Assembly: GCF_000949295.1 (NCBI RefSeq)
Contig: NZ_JXYS01000080.1
Location: forward strand, 1-54,440
Source of the DNA: Acidithrix ferrooxidans
GTDB taxonomy: Bacteria > Actinomycetota > Acidimicrobiia > Acidimicrobiales > Acidimicrobiaceae
Direction: 5' to 3'
DNA: 54,440 bases
A program made the position numbers and the translations under genes. Below are positions 41,164-51,044 of this stretch, piece by piece. The notes under the pieces were generated by a model that had not been told where the DNA came from, did not search any database, and saw nothing but the letters and a program-made list of their open reading frames with translations. Within the stretch, counting starts at the first letter, position 1. Each line of letters opens with the position of its first letter.

Positions 41164-42441
41164 CTACATCTGAACCAACGACTGAAGGACCATGGAAGTT
41201 GTTGAAACCACTTTAGTGTCAGCCTGGTAGGCAGTTTGGGCGACTATCAGGTTCGATAGTTCAGTTCCAAGGCTGACGTTAGAGTTTTCCAAAGAACCAC
41301 CTAGAAGTTGCCCTCGACCACCAGTACCAGGAGTACCAAGTTGGGCAGTTCCAGAGTTCAAGGTGGATTGATAATTTAGATTACCCACCTTGGTTAGGCC
41401 ATTTTCATTGGCAAAGTTTGCCATTGCGATAACTCCCAAAGATTGCGTCTTACCGTTTGCATAAGTACCAGTTACCGTCCCGTCAGACCCAATGGAGAAG
41501 TTCTGCAAGGTTCCAGAAGGATATCCATCTTGAGAAGCAACCGCTATCGTACTTGATCCAGAAAACTGAGTTACAGCCCCTGTCGTCCCAGCGGCCGGAA
41601 AGTCCAAATTCATTCCCGCCGTCGGCACGCTATAGGATGTTGGAAAACCCGTCAACGGTATTGGAGTCGTTGACGTCATTTGCCCGGTGGTCGGAACAAA
41701 GGTAATCGTACCGCTCCCTAGGGAGGTGGTGCCTCCCGTTGTACTTCCTGGCGTCGGCGTGGTTACCTTTACGCCATAGCTATCTGCCGTCCCCGATGTG
41801 GCTGTAAATGTAACCGTAATTGGTATCTGATTGCCAAGGCTATCATACGCTGTAGTCGTAGCTGTATAGCTTGGCTGCGTGGTAACCGTAGCTCCGTTCC
41901 AAGCAGGGAGGTTTCCCCCCAAGGTTATATTCGCTGTAGCTGCTGGATTTGCAGCTTGGCCCTGAGGTATTGATAGGGGCCCTGTCGGTCCTGTAGTTAA
42001 GATAGTACCCCCTGCAGTCGTTGGGGACCAGCCTTGGATCAGTGCTCCAGTTTGAGTAACGAGCTGACCGTTGGCATCAAGCTTCAAATTACCAGCTCTG
42101 GTGTAGTAAGTTTGGCCATTTTGTTGAGCTACCAAGAAGCCCGTTCCTTGAATTGCAACGTCAGTCGGACTTCCGGTTTGAACATTTGTACCTTCAGTAA
42201 AATTAGTACTTGTGCTACTGACACGAACACCGCTACCGACAAAGATTGGGTTTACGCCACCCGTTACTCCAGTCTGCGGCGCTCCAGCAGGAGCTACCTG
42301 CTGATTTAAAAGGTCTGCGAACTGGACACTTGTGTCTTGGTATCCAACCGTATTGACGTTTGCAATGTTGTTACCGACATTATCAAGCATTGTCTGTGCG
42401 GCATCTATTCCTGATATAGCAGCGGATAAAGAACGAGTCAT
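41164..42441 (-). CDS. flgE: Flagellar hook protein FlgE
   Basis: 425 residues. The N-terminal rod/hook motif (SGIDAAQTMLDNVGNNIANVNTVGYQ) and the C-terminal motif (ELSNLIVAQTAYQADTKVVST) form the coiled-coil core domains D0/D1; ALIQGW and FSIGSDGTVTGTYANGKTQSLG are FlgE features. The middle region (about 170-330) is Thr/Gly/Pro-rich and variable. It builds the hook. It is last in the long minus-strand operon, followed by a terminator. Confidence 0.95.
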   Translation of the reverse strand: MTRSLSAAISGIDAAQTMLDNVGNNIANVNTVGYQDTSVQFADLLNQQVAPAGAPQTGVTGGVNPIFVGSGVRVSSTSTNFTEGTNVQTGSPTDVAIQGTGFLVAQQNGQTYYTRAGNLKLDANGQLVTQTGALIQGWSPTTAGGTILTTGPTGPLSIPQGQAANPAATANITLGGNLPAWNGATVTTQPSYTATTTAYDSLGNQIPITVTFTATSGTADSYGVKVTTPTPGSTTGGTTSLGSGTITFVPTTGQMTSTTPIPLTGFPTSYSVPTAGMNLDFPAAGTTGAVTQFSGSSTIAVASQDGYPSGTLQNFSIGSDGTVTGTYANGKTQSLGVIAMANFANENGLTKVGNLNYQSTLNSGTAQLGTPGTGGRGQLLGGSLENSNVSLGTELSNLIVAQTAYQADTKVVSTTSMVLQSLVQM

Positions 42442-42520
42442 TCGGCTTGCCTTTCTAATTTAATTGTTGGTCGAATTGAAATACTTATGATTAATAAATG
42501 GATAACTAAGAGAGCAAGAT

Positions 42521-43084
42521 CTAAGAGACTGAGCTGACGCTTGCGAGTGGCACGGATTGAGAACCAACATTTAAATTTGGCCCACTTGCTGTTACGGAGA
42601 CAGAAGATACCAAACCCGAAAAAGGTGTTCCATTGGATAATGTACCCGAAACCGTCTTACCGATCATCGACGTCGACGCCATCACCCCCATCTCCTGGTT
42701 CGTTTGAGCTGACGATGTTTGAACCGCTTGAAGCGCCTGAACCATCGTAAGTTGTGCAGTTTGAGTTACAAAGGTAGTCGGATTTGTTGGATTCAGGGGG
42801 TTTTGATTCTGCAGCTGTGCGACTAATAGTTGCAAAAACTCACTCGAATTCATCGAAGCAATCGCATTGGTCGAAGTTGCACTCGAACCACCCGACGAGG
42901 ACGAACTTGGTGTCGTCGAAGTGGATGACGTAGTAGGCGTCGTCGTAGAAGTACTGGTAGGCGTGGTACTGGTAGGCGTCGTCGAGGTTGAAGTGGTGGT
43001 TGTGGGTGATGCGATCGAGCTAAAGGTCGGCATCGCAGGTGGGATGATCGGTGGTATCGCCGGTATCGATGAAATAGATGACAT
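42521..43084 (-). CDS. flgD: Flagellar hook capping protein FlgD
   Basis: 187 residues. The first 75 residues are Pro/Ser/Thr-rich with repeated TSTTP units. The conserved N-terminal FlgD core follows (about 78-120: SSEFLQLLVAQLQNQNPLNP...TQTAQLTMVQALQ). The C-terminal Tudor/Fn3 cap domains are reduced to about 50 residues. It acts as scaffold for hook growth. Confidence 0.9.
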   Translation of the reverse strand: MSSISSIPAIPPIIPPAMPTFSSIASPTTTTSTSTTPTSTTPTSTSTTTPTTSSTSTTPSSSSSGGSSATSTNAIASMNSSEFLQLLVAQLQNQNPLNPTNPTTFVTQTAQLTMVQALQAVQTSSAQTNQEMGVMASTSMIGKTVSGTLSNGTPFSGLVSSVSVTASGPNLNVGSQSVPLASVSSVS

Positions 43085-43129
43085 TAATTTCCTTCTCTCA
43101 AAAAATAGATAGTTCTCTCATTAGTCACT

Positions 43130-44827
43130 TCAAAGACGCATATCAAGTACGTGATATCCGCTGATCAAAACTGAAGAAAGCGAAGCGGGCGAGGGCTGTT
43201 GATTTTCGATAGGTCCGTCTAGAACGGCTGTGGCGGCCGTTGGTGAAAATGCGCTCGGGGTAGGACTTCTTTGCCCAAACGAGCGATTCTGCGAAAAATC
43301 TAAGTGGGTAGATAGGCCAGATGCACTCGTAAGTTCACTCGTGAGTTGGCCAGCATGTCGCAATAGAAGGGAATTAGTTGCTGAATTGCTAGAGGTCAAA
43401 GAGACCACTAGACCGCCTGAATCAATGGTCATATGTGCTGTGATTGGTCCAAGATTTGGTGGTGTAATAATAAGTTCCACATTTGCGCCCATCCCAGCCT
43501 TAATCCCCAATGTTGCTATCGCACTTGAGATAGCTTCAGAAGGTGCAAGGGGCGTCGGAAATGAAATGGTCAAAGTCTTCGGCGCGCCAGAAGTTGGGTC
43601 GTTTGATGCAATAGTTCCAAAGTTGGCTAAAAGACTAGCCAACTTCTCTTCTGAGGGGCCAACTGTGGCAACGCTTGGTTGGTTCTGTGTTCCTGGGGTT
43701 AAATTACCAGAAGTATGACTCTGAGACGCAGCCGCCTTAGTAGCTTCGCCAACCAAGGTTGAAGAGATACCAGAAGCACCTGATCCGCCAATCTGTGCTG
43801 AAGAAGAAGTCATTTTAGAGCCGCTCATAAGTGCACTAGTAAAATCAATAGGGGCTGCACCTTTAGAAGACGCCTCCTGTTGACTTTGACTAGAAGACAA
43901 AGGCTGACTCACACTCGATGCATCTTGGGTTTGGTTAGGGACTGTTTTGGCTAAATTCTCTCCCAAAACAAAAGTCGGACTGTTTGAATTTTGAATCGCC
44001 TTATTAGAGGCCGTCGCCTCCGGCGCAGCAGCAGTGCTGGATTTGTTTCCAAGCTGATTTGGCAAAAGAGCACTCTCTGACACTGAGGCACTAACCAAAG
44101 ATACCGAAGCACCTTGCTTTGATGCACTTTGGACGCTTTGGCCATTGGTGCTCGAAGATGCCACCTTACTTGAGAGATTGGAAGCACTCAATGCAATCGT
44201 GATTGGTGCAAGCTGATTCGACAAAATCTGATTCGGAACAGTGGTCGACTGTGCCGGTGACCCTATCGAATTACCAGGTGATGAAATAGGTTTCGACTTT
44301 GATTTGGTAGCTGTGGTTGTGGTTGTCTTCGTAGGTTGCTTGTCCAAAGGCGCGCCAATTGTAGTTATTGGCTGGGAATTTGAATTTGCGAGATAAGCAT
44401 TTTTGGCATCCGAAACAACACTGGCTAAAGACGGATTAGTCGCTGGTCCAGTGCCATTTGCGACACTGACATCTGTCAGCATCACTGTCGAAATAGCAGC
44501 ACCTTTAGGACCATTATTCACCCCATTCGAAGAACTATTCGCGACCGCAGGGCTCTTTGAGGTCGCATCTTGACTCTGAGAAGAGGTAGGTGTGCTCATA
44601 TTGGTTTGGGAAGCAGATGCCCCTTGGCCGATAGTGTCACTGACGCGAGAGATAGTTTGAGACGAAGAACTTGATGCAGCGTTAGATGTTGCAGCATTGG
44701 GAGGGGATGTCGCCTGCGAGATCGCATCTAAAAAAGAGGAACCGCCTGACGAGGAGGACCCATTTGAATTTGGCGTTGAACTTACTGTAGAGCTAGAGGA
44801 CGAATTGGATGCAGAAACACTTATCAT
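43130..44827 (-). CDS. fliK: Flagellar hook-length control protein FliK
   Basis: 565 residues, very rich in Ser, Ala, Asn and Gln over about 420 residues, as is typical for the ruler part. The C-terminal Flg_hook domain (about 430-530) has ANVELIITPPNLGPITAHMTIDSGGLVVSL with the conserved LxPxxLGxxxxxI pattern, which binds FlhB to switch export specificity. It starts 4 bp before the stop of the preceding peptidoglycan hydrolase gene. Confidence 0.85.
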   Translation of the reverse strand: MISVSASNSSSSSTVSSTPNSNGSSSSGGSSFLDAISQATSPPNAATSNAASSSSSQTISRVSDTIGQGASASQTNMSTPTSSQSQDATSKSPAVANSSSNGVNNGPKGAAISTVMLTDVSVANGTGPATNPSLASVVSDAKNAYLANSNSQPITTIGAPLDKQPTKTTTTTATKSKSKPISSPGNSIGSPAQSTTVPNQILSNQLAPITIALSASNLSSKVASSSTNGQSVQSASKQGASVSLVSASVSESALLPNQLGNKSSTAAAPEATASNKAIQNSNSPTFVLGENLAKTVPNQTQDASSVSQPLSSSQSQQEASSKGAAPIDFTSALMSGSKMTSSSAQIGGSGASGISSTLVGEATKAAASQSHTSGNLTPGTQNQPSVATVGPSEEKLASLLANFGTIASNDPTSGAPKTLTISFPTPLAPSEAISSAIATLGIKAGMGANVELIITPPNLGPITAHMTIDSGGLVVSLTSSNSATNSLLLRHAGQLTSELTSASGLSTHLDFSQNRSFGQRSPTPSAFSPTAATAVLDGPIENQQPSPASLSSVLISGYHVLDMRL

Positions 44828-46044
44828 GCAGCTGCTCCTTTCATATTCTGAAGTACCGAGGTGACGTAATTTTGAGTTTCTGGATACGGAGGAATTCCTC
44901 CATAGGCTCTTACCGCATTGTCGCCGGCATTATAGGCAGCTGCAGCTAAAGCCGGGGTCTTGAAGGCTCCAAGCTTTTCGCTGAGCAACTGAGCAGCGCC
45001 ATAGATAGCTTGGGTTGGATTCATTGGGTTAATTCCAAGACCGCTAGCCGTTGATGGCATTATCTGCATTATGCCTTGGGCGCCCGCCGACGAAACGGCA
45101 TTTGGATTAAAGTTTGACTCGACTTTAGCGATTGAAAGCAACAAGTTCACATCAATGTGATTTGCCGCAGCCGCAGCCTGGAAGGTCGGAAGGTAGCTTC
45201 CAGCTTGGCTCACCAAAGAAGGATTTGCTGTTGCGCCAGTTATTCGCACAATTGAAGTAGGAGTGCCAACCGAATTTACCTGAACGTTCTGGCCTGCTTT
45301 TGGAGCATCGATCATCTTTCCATTACCTATATAAATGCCAACGTGATAAGCAGGGCTTCCATAAAAGATCAGATCGCCAGGTTGTGCAAGTGCCAATGAT
45401 GCAACTGGGGTTCCTGTGCTCTGTTGTTGAGCCGCGGTTCGAGGAAGTGAGACGCCGAGATCCGAAAATACCTTTTGCACCAGGCCCGAGCAGTCAAATC
45501 CTGTTGATGGAGAGGCCCCACCCCATTGGTAAGGCACACCTAGATATTGCATAGCATCACTAACTACAGATGCACCATTTACGACAGGCGCGCCCCCTGT
45601 GATAGTTCCGCTCGAAGCTACAGGAGACGCTGGAGATGTAGCAAACGTAGGAGATGCAGGAGACACAGAGGGGGTAGTAGATGGTGAAAATGCCCAATTG
45701 CCTGTGGCGAGAGCTTGTGCGCCGCTGGGTGATGTGGGCTGTGATGGAACTTGAGAAGTTACCGCTGCCGCATTAGATAAATTTGTCGCCGATGGATTTG
45801 CCGCATTATTTAAGTTCTGCAATAGGTTTGCGCCATTGATCAATCCGCTAGGAGTCGCAGATGCTAAAGCCGAGGCAAACGATGCACTTGAAGGTACCGC
45901 TGCATCAACGCTGCTTGCCAAGGTCTTGCCCATGTTAGAGATGGAATTTATGGTAGCCAAAATGCCTGAAATCGCACTTTGGCTCATTTGGACCGATGGG
46001 TTCACAGAAGAAGAGCTCGATGGAGCGGGGCTAACCATACTCAT
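44824..46044 (-). CDS. Bifunctional NlpC/P60 endopeptidase and SLT lytic transglycosylase in the flagellar operon
   Basis: 406 residues from ATG 46044, which overlaps the fliJ stop by 4 bp and follows GAGAGG. Residues 1-150 are a Ser/Ala/Pro-rich export-like region without a Sec signal peptide. Residues about 155-270 form an NlpC/P60 domain (GFDCSGLVQ with Cys185, YHVGIYIG with His234). Residues about 283-400 form an SLT transglycosylase domain (IAKVESNFNP with Glu309, GAQGIMQIMPSTA, AAYNAG). Together they can cut both peptide and glycan of peptidoglycan, so the protein is the likely rod-penetration enzyme replacing FlgJ. Lack of a signal peptide suggests secretion by the flagellar export system itself. 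Confidence 0.9.
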   Translation of the reverse strand: MSMVSPAPSSSSSVNPSVQMSQSAISGILATINSISNMGKTLASSVDAAVPSSASFASALASATPSGLINGANLLQNLNNAANPSATNLSNAAAVTSQVPSQPTSPSGAQALATGNWAFSPSTTPSVSPASPTFATSPASPVASSGTITGGAPVVNGASVVSDAMQYLGVPYQWGGASPSTGFDCSGLVQKVFSDLGVSLPRTAAQQQSTGTPVASLALAQPGDLIFYGSPAYHVGIYIGNGKMIDAPKAGQNVQVNSVGTPTSIVRITGATANPSLVSQAGSYLPTFQAAAAANHIDVNLLLSIAKVESNFNPNAVSSAGAQGIMQIMPSTASGLGINPMNPTQAIYGAAQLLSEKLGAFKTPALAAAAYNAGDNAVRAYGGIPPYPETQNYVTSVLQNMKGAAA

Positions 46045-46478
46045 TGTTCGTCCTCTCTCTTTCTCATATACCACATAACAGATCCAACTTCATCGTTTTC
46101 CATCTGTTCAAAGCGTGTTAGTTCCTCTATGTAGCTTCTATAATCGCGTTCCTCTAAACGAGAAAGCGATTCGAATGAACGCTTTTCAACGGTCCACTTA
46201 CCCTTTGCACTATCTCTCTGATCAAGAGCAATCGACTTTTCTCGCTCAGAAAATTCCAGGGCTTCCACTCCGTTTAGCTGAAGGGCGAAGGTGCCTTGCA
46301 ACTCCTCTTTGGAAGAGGCATTAAAGCTCATGGCAGATAAAGAATGAGACCTCGTCTTCACCTGGACCTCCGCGAGACGAACGATATTCTCCTGAGTTAA
46401 AAGCTGTGCCCGAGCCACCTCCTCGCGCATCTGAGCAAGGCGCATCAGCCGCTCCAGGGAAAAGACGAACTTCTTCAT
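46041..46478 (-). CDS. fliJ: Flagellar export chaperone FliJ
   Basis: 145 residues, entirely charged alpha-helical coiled coil (KFVFSLERLMRLAQMREEVARAQLL opening is typical for FliJ). It forms the stalk inserted into the FliI hexamer and contacts FlhA. It overlaps fliI by 4 bp and the downstream hydrolase gene by 4 bp. Confidence 0.85.
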   Translation of the reverse strand: MKKFVFSLERLMRLAQMREEVARAQLLTQENIVRLAEVQVKTRSHSLSAMSFNASSKEELQGTFALQLNGVEALEFSEREKSIALDQRDSAKGKWTVEKRSFESLSRLEERDYRSYIEELTRFEQMENDEVGSVMWYMRKREDEQ

Positions 46479-47797
46479 CGAGACACCTCTTCGTAGGAGG
46501 AATTCAAAATCTCACCAAGTCGCCCAAAGGCTAGATCCACATCACTTTGATCATCGATAGTCTGACGTAAGAATTCATCCAGTCGTGGTTTGACTGAGAT
46601 AGATAGGTCGATCTCAGGATTAGAGCCACGCTGATAGGCACCTACCTCAATTAGATCGCGCGCCTCGCGATAGGTGGCCATCAACCTTCGAGATCTTGTG
46701 CACAAGGCTCTGCGTTCAGGTGTCAATATTGCGCCTTCAAGACGAGAGATCGACTCCAATACATCAACAGCTGGATACTGACCTGAGGTAGCTAACCGCC
46801 GTGACAAAACAATATGACCATCCAAAATCGACCGTGCGGCATCTGATATTGGCTCGTTCATCTCATCGCCATCAACCAAAACTGTGTACAAACCAGTTAT
46901 GCTACCTAATTCGGAGTTTCCAGCTCTCTCGAGCAACTTAGGCAAAAGGGCAAAGGCAGATGGTGGATATCCCCGTGTAGCTGGTGGCTCGCCGGCACTT
47001 AATCCAACTTCTCGTTGAGCCATAGCTAAACGCGTTAGCGAATCCATCATTAGCACTACTGAGTTGCCCTGATCCCTAAACCATTCTGCAATACGAGTAG
47101 CGGTAAATGCGGCCCTGATTCTCACCAAGGCAGGTTCGTCAGAGGTAGCCACCACAATTACCGAACGCGCCAAGCCGTCAGTCCCAAGATCGTTCAAAAT
47201 GAACTCATTTACCTCCCGACCTCGTTCGCCTATGAGTGCGACTACATTTATATCGGCCGCGCTACCGCGAGCTATCATCGACAGCATTGTGGACTTGCCG
47301 ACTCCAGAGCCAGCAAAGATCCCAAGGCGCTGGCCAATTCCACAGGGAACTAAGGTGTCAAGCACCCGTACGCCTAGAGGGATCTGACGTGAGATCGTTC
47401 CTCTCGCCATGGGACTTGGCGGCTCTCCATGAACTGATATCACTTCGCCACCACTAATAGGCTTACCGCCATCGATCGGGTACCCTCGGGCATCGACCAC
47501 TCGCGACAAAAGCGATTCGCCGACTCGAATTGTTGGTGGCCGACCTGCTGGCATTGCAGAACTTCCGAAACGAAGGCCACGTAAATGACCAAATGGAGTG
47601 CAAATCAAACGCCCCTCTCGAACGGCCACTACTTCTGCTTCCATAAAACCATCATCTCGTTGGACCATTACCAAGTCGCCAATTGCCGCGCTAACGCCTT
47701 CTATCTCAAGCTGAAGGCCGGTGATTCGAGAGACCTTCCCAACTGGGCGAAATGCTGCTCCCTCACGAAGGGCATCTTTGATAGAACTAGGTATCAT
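46475..47797 (-). CDS. fliI: Flagellum-specific ATPase FliI
   Basis: 440 residues. Walker A is GSGVGKST (163-170), Walker B VVLMMDSLTR; GERGREVNEF and YPAVDVLESISR are further conserved. It energises export together with FliH and FliJ. It overlaps fliH by 1 bp. Confidence 0.95.
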   Translation of the reverse strand: MIPSSIKDALREGAAFRPVGKVSRITGLQLEIEGVSAAIGDLVMVQRDDGFMEAEVVAVREGRLICTPFGHLRGLRFGSSAMPAGRPPTIRVGESLLSRVVDARGYPIDGGKPISGGEVISVHGEPPSPMARGTISRQIPLGVRVLDTLVPCGIGQRLGIFAGSGVGKSTMLSMIARGSAADINVVALIGERGREVNEFILNDLGTDGLARSVIVVATSDEPALVRIRAAFTATRIAEWFRDQGNSVVLMMDSLTRLAMAQREVGLSAGEPPATRGYPPSAFALLPKLLERAGNSELGSITGLYTVLVDGDEMNEPISDAARSILDGHIVLSRRLATSGQYPAVDVLESISRLEGAILTPERRALCTRSRRLMATYREARDLIEVGAYQRGSNPEIDLSISVKPRLDEFLRQTIDDQSDVDLAFGRLGEILNSSYEEVSR

Positions 47798-48483
47798 TAG
47801 TCGTTTCCTAGTTCATTAAGGACTTCCCTCATGCGAGCCAATGCTGAAGAGATCTGAAGATCGAGTTTCATGGAATCCGCCTCTAATATTGCGGCGCCAG
47901 CCTCTATATCCGGATCTTCAACTAGCAAGAGTCCTGACGGAGGTGGAATCTTTCGCTCTTCAAAGGCGACTGAAACCACTTGGAAATCTTTAGGATTGAG
48001 TCGAATCGTGACAGCTTTAGCATCGATACTCATGGAGATGGTACTCTTGAGCACCTCGATCAATCTCTGACGCTGATCGAAGATAGGGGCAGATAACACT
48101 GCTTCCACCAAGTCAACCACGAAGGTAGCTAGGTCGGTTGACTCAGTCATCTCTAGGATTTCGCTCTTTGACGAGATTGACTCGATGGCTTGAGAGAGTG
48201 ACGATATTGCTGAATCAAAGGCTCGAACCTTTGCTCCAAATTCACTTTGGGCTTGTTCTCTTGCTTCGTTGTAACCCTTTAGCCTTCCCTCCTCAAATGC
48301 ATCCTGGCGTATTCTCTCTTTTTCTTGGGATTCGAAGCCTGATGAGGGATTCCCCTCGGATGAATAAGATGCAACCGATGGTAGCTCAAGTGGTGAGATC
48401 AGCTCTGGATTATCGCGCATTGCTCCAAATCGCAAAACAGCTCTCGTAGATGCGTCCATATTTTCATATCGATTGCGGCTCAT
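47797..48483 (-). CDS. fliH: Flagellar assembly protein FliH
   Basis: 228 residues with a central Gln/Glu/Arg-rich coiled coil (about 50-100) and a C-terminal FliH domain (about 120-225, with VTIRLNPKDF and SGLLLVEDPDIEAGAAILE). It is the regulator of FliI and links it to FliN. It overlaps fliG by 1 bp. Confidence 0.9.
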   Translation of the reverse strand: MSRNRYENMDASTRAVLRFGAMRDNPELISPLELPSVASYSSEGNPSSGFESQEKERIRQDAFEEGRLKGYNEAREQAQSEFGAKVRAFDSAISSLSQAIESISSKSEILEMTESTDLATFVVDLVEAVLSAPIFDQRQRLIEVLKSTISMSIDAKAVTIRLNPKDFQVVSVAFEERKIPPPSGLLLVEDPDIEAGAAILEADSMKLDLQISSALARMREVLNELGND

Positions 48484-49496
48484 TAGATCATCTCCTCATC
48501 GTTTCGAGTGAGAACAATCTCTCCAGCTGACTCCAATTCGCGTACAACCCTAACGACCGCCGACTGTGCCGCTTCAACAGCTGAAACCCTCATAGCACCA
48601 AGCGTCTCGATCTCATCGACCAAGTCCCCAGCAGCACGCTCTGACATATTCTTTAGGACCTTTTCTCTCATGTCGTTTGGAACACCCTTGAGTGCGACGG
48701 CTAGATCCTTAGGCACAACCTGCCGAAGGATGCGTTGAAGCGTTCGATCGTCCAAATTCATCACATCTTCAAAGACAAACATCTGCGTTCTAATTCGGTC
48801 AGCCAATTCAGGATCCATGGCATCTAAGTCGCTTAGGATCCTCTTTTCTGTATTTTGCTCTGCCCGATTCAGCATCTCCACAACTGCTGAGACCCCACCT
48901 CTGCTAGAAGTTTGCCCAGCTTTTGCCAGACCAGCAAGCTTTCTCTGCAAGACCGATGCAGCAAGCTCTAGAACCTCTGGGTCAACTCGCTCCATGTTGG
49001 CTATTCGCCTAGCTATATCGGCGCGCGAAACATCCGGAAGTGCAGACAAAATTGCAGCCGCAGTATCTGGGGACAAAAAACTTAGAATTACTGCGACTAT
49101 CTGCGGGTGCTCATCTTGAAGGTAAGAAGCAGTCTGGCCCGCATCCACATGTGCCAAAAACGAAACCGGATTATTTGCCTGAGATCCAGAAAATTCATCA
49201 AGTATCTCTTCGGCCGCCTGGGCTCCAATTCGAGAGGCCAAAAAATCCCTGGCGGTGTCAACTCCGCCTTGGGTGAGGTTTCTAATTCCAGCCAAAGAAT
49301 TAATAAAGTCATCAGCAATTTGACGATTCAGATCATTTTCAATCTTTGGAAGGCGCGCTATTTCGAGCGTGAGCGATATCGCCTCAGTCTCCGACATCGA
49401 TCGAAGGATCCGACCAGCAACATCTCTTCCGAGTTGCACCAAAACAATGGCTGCTCTTTGGGTTCCTGTGAGTTCGCTGGCTTTCACCGCCATCAT
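48483..49496 (-). CDS. fliG: Flagellar motor switch protein FliG
   Basis: 337 residues with all three FliG domains: N-terminal FliF-binding (LTGTQRAAIVLVQLG), the middle domain with the EHPQ motif (QDEHPQIVAVILSFL) and the C-terminal torque helix (MFVFEDVMNLDDRTLQRILRQV). ATG 49496 overlaps the fliF stop. Confidence 0.95.
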   Translation of the reverse strand: MMAVKASELTGTQRAAIVLVQLGRDVAGRILRSMSETEAISLTLEIARLPKIENDLNRQIADDFINSLAGIRNLTQGGVDTARDFLASRIGAQAAEEILDEFSGSQANNPVSFLAHVDAGQTASYLQDEHPQIVAVILSFLSPDTAAAILSALPDVSRADIARRIANMERVDPEVLELAASVLQRKLAGLAKAGQTSSRGGVSAVVEMLNRAEQNTEKRILSDLDAMDPELADRIRTQMFVFEDVMNLDDRTLQRILRQVVPKDLAVALKGVPNDMREKVLKNMSERAAGDLVDEIETLGAMRVSAVEAAQSAVVRVVRELESAGEIVLTRNDEEMI

Positions 49497-51025
49497 CCCG
49501 CCTTTACGGCTGAAGTCATCCAGACTCGAAGCAGCTTGGCGACATCTTCAGGCTGGCTCTCTATAAAGCTCACAATTTCAGTTGAAATCATCGGAGCTTC
49601 AGCAGGTGGAAGTTGACGAACCTGTGCCTCTGGAATCTCATCGTAATAATCGCTATAGGCAGGAATATCTATCTCGGCTCGAACCTCTTTTTTGGACGAT
49701 CGAATGACAAAGAACATGGCCAAGATCACGCCTAAGACTAGCAGTGCAGTCTTTATCAGGGAATAAAGCGATGATGCAGAAGACGCTCCAACAATCGGGG
49801 TAGTCTTAGGTAAAGCGCTAAAGGGCATTTGAACAACCGAGATAGTATCGCCCCTGGCCGCTACAATTCCGGCAGCCGCCGAGACAAGTTGCGAGACTCG
49901 CGCCGGGGTCACACCTTTTACCTTTGAGTTCAACAAAACTGCGACGCTCAGCCGCTGAACCTGCCCTGGTGCTTGGGTGGTGCTTTGGTTGATTTGGCCA
50001 AGGGCGTAGTTGGTCGTGTTGTTGGTTTGCTGGTAGGTGGAATTAGCAGCACCGGTAGCGGCATTAGTCGTGATACTTCCCAGAACTCCACCTGTTGGGG
50101 ATCCAGTTCCGCTAAAGTTCTGAGTTGCAGTTTGAACCTGCGTTGGAACCGTGATCGGAGTTCCCTTAGGGTTAGTCTGAACAGCTTGACTCTGAGTGGT
50201 GACTTGATTGAAATTCAGGGTTGCAGCCACGCGAACCACGGCGTTGTTAGCTCCCACCAAGGGAGTCAGAAGAGACTCTAGAGCGGTCTGAAGGTTCTGG
50301 TCATAAGCAGTAGTAGCTGCTGAATTGGTCGAAGACGCAGTATTCATCCCCGGTGCTGAGAGAACATTTCCATTTGAATCAACGAGGGTGATGTTTGATG
50401 CTGAAAGATTTGGAATCGACGAAGCCACTAAATGGACGATCCCTTGGATTTGCGTAGCGCTAAGAACAGTCCCGGTAGCCAGTGTTACCAAAACCGAAGC
50501 AGATGGCTGTTGGGTATTTGAAATCGCAAAGACATTGTTAGAGACCAACGCAAGGTTGACCTGAGCCGCAGTAACACCTTGGATTGCTTCGATCGTAGAG
50601 GCGAGTTCTCCTTGCAAGGCACGCTGGTAGTCGGCTTGCTGTGTGAGTTGCGAGGCAGTAATTCCGACTTTGTCCAAGATCGCAAGGCCAACCGTCGAAT
50701 TGGCTGGAAGATTTGCTTGGGCCATATTTAGGCGCTGCTGGTAGACATCTGGCTGTGGGACCATAATTGTGGCTCCACCGTCAGCTATTTGATACGGAAC
50801 GCCCGCCGCCTGAAGCTTTGCCGTCATAGCAGCAGCGTCAGATGCTGCCAACCCAGTAAACAAAGGAGCATAACTGGGCTTAGATGCGTACTGGGAATAC
50901 ACAAATCCACCAAGCGCTAGAGCCGCTATGGCAAGAACTGTGAGAACTTTTTGACCGGACGTAAAGCCATTTGCGAACCTTACGCCATATTGCCTAAGCG
51001 ATCCTACGCTATCTGAAACTGCCAC
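49493..51025 (-). CDS. fliF: Flagellar MS-ring protein FliF
   Basis: 510 residues with two membrane helices (about 27-45 and 430-450), ring-building motifs PLFTGL, VPYQIADGGATIMVP and YQRALQGELASTI in between, and a C-terminal FliG-binding tail. It forms the MS-ring in the membrane and is the first structure of flagellar assembly. Confidence 0.95.
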   Translation of the reverse strand: MAVSDSVGSLRQYGVRFANGFTSGQKVLTVLAIAALALGGFVYSQYASKPSYAPLFTGLAASDAAAMTAKLQAAGVPYQIADGGATIMVPQPDVYQQRLNMAQANLPANSTVGLAILDKVGITASQLTQQADYQRALQGELASTIEAIQGVTAAQVNLALVSNNVFAISNTQQPSASVLVTLATGTVLSATQIQGIVHLVASSIPNLSASNITLVDSNGNVLSAPGMNTASSTNSAATTAYDQNLQTALESLLTPLVGANNAVVRVAATLNFNQVTTQSQAVQTNPKGTPITVPTQVQTATQNFSGTGSPTGGVLGSITTNAATGAANSTYQQTNNTTNYALGQINQSTTQAPGQVQRLSVAVLLNSKVKGVTPARVSQLVSAAAGIVAARGDTISVVQMPFSALPKTTPIVGASSASSLYSLIKTALLVLGVILAMFFVIRSSKKEVRAEIDIPAYSDYYDEIPEAQVRQLPPAEAPMISTEIVSFIESQPEDVAKLLRVWMTSAVKAG

Positions 51026-51044
51026 TTTAGTACCTAACTATTTC

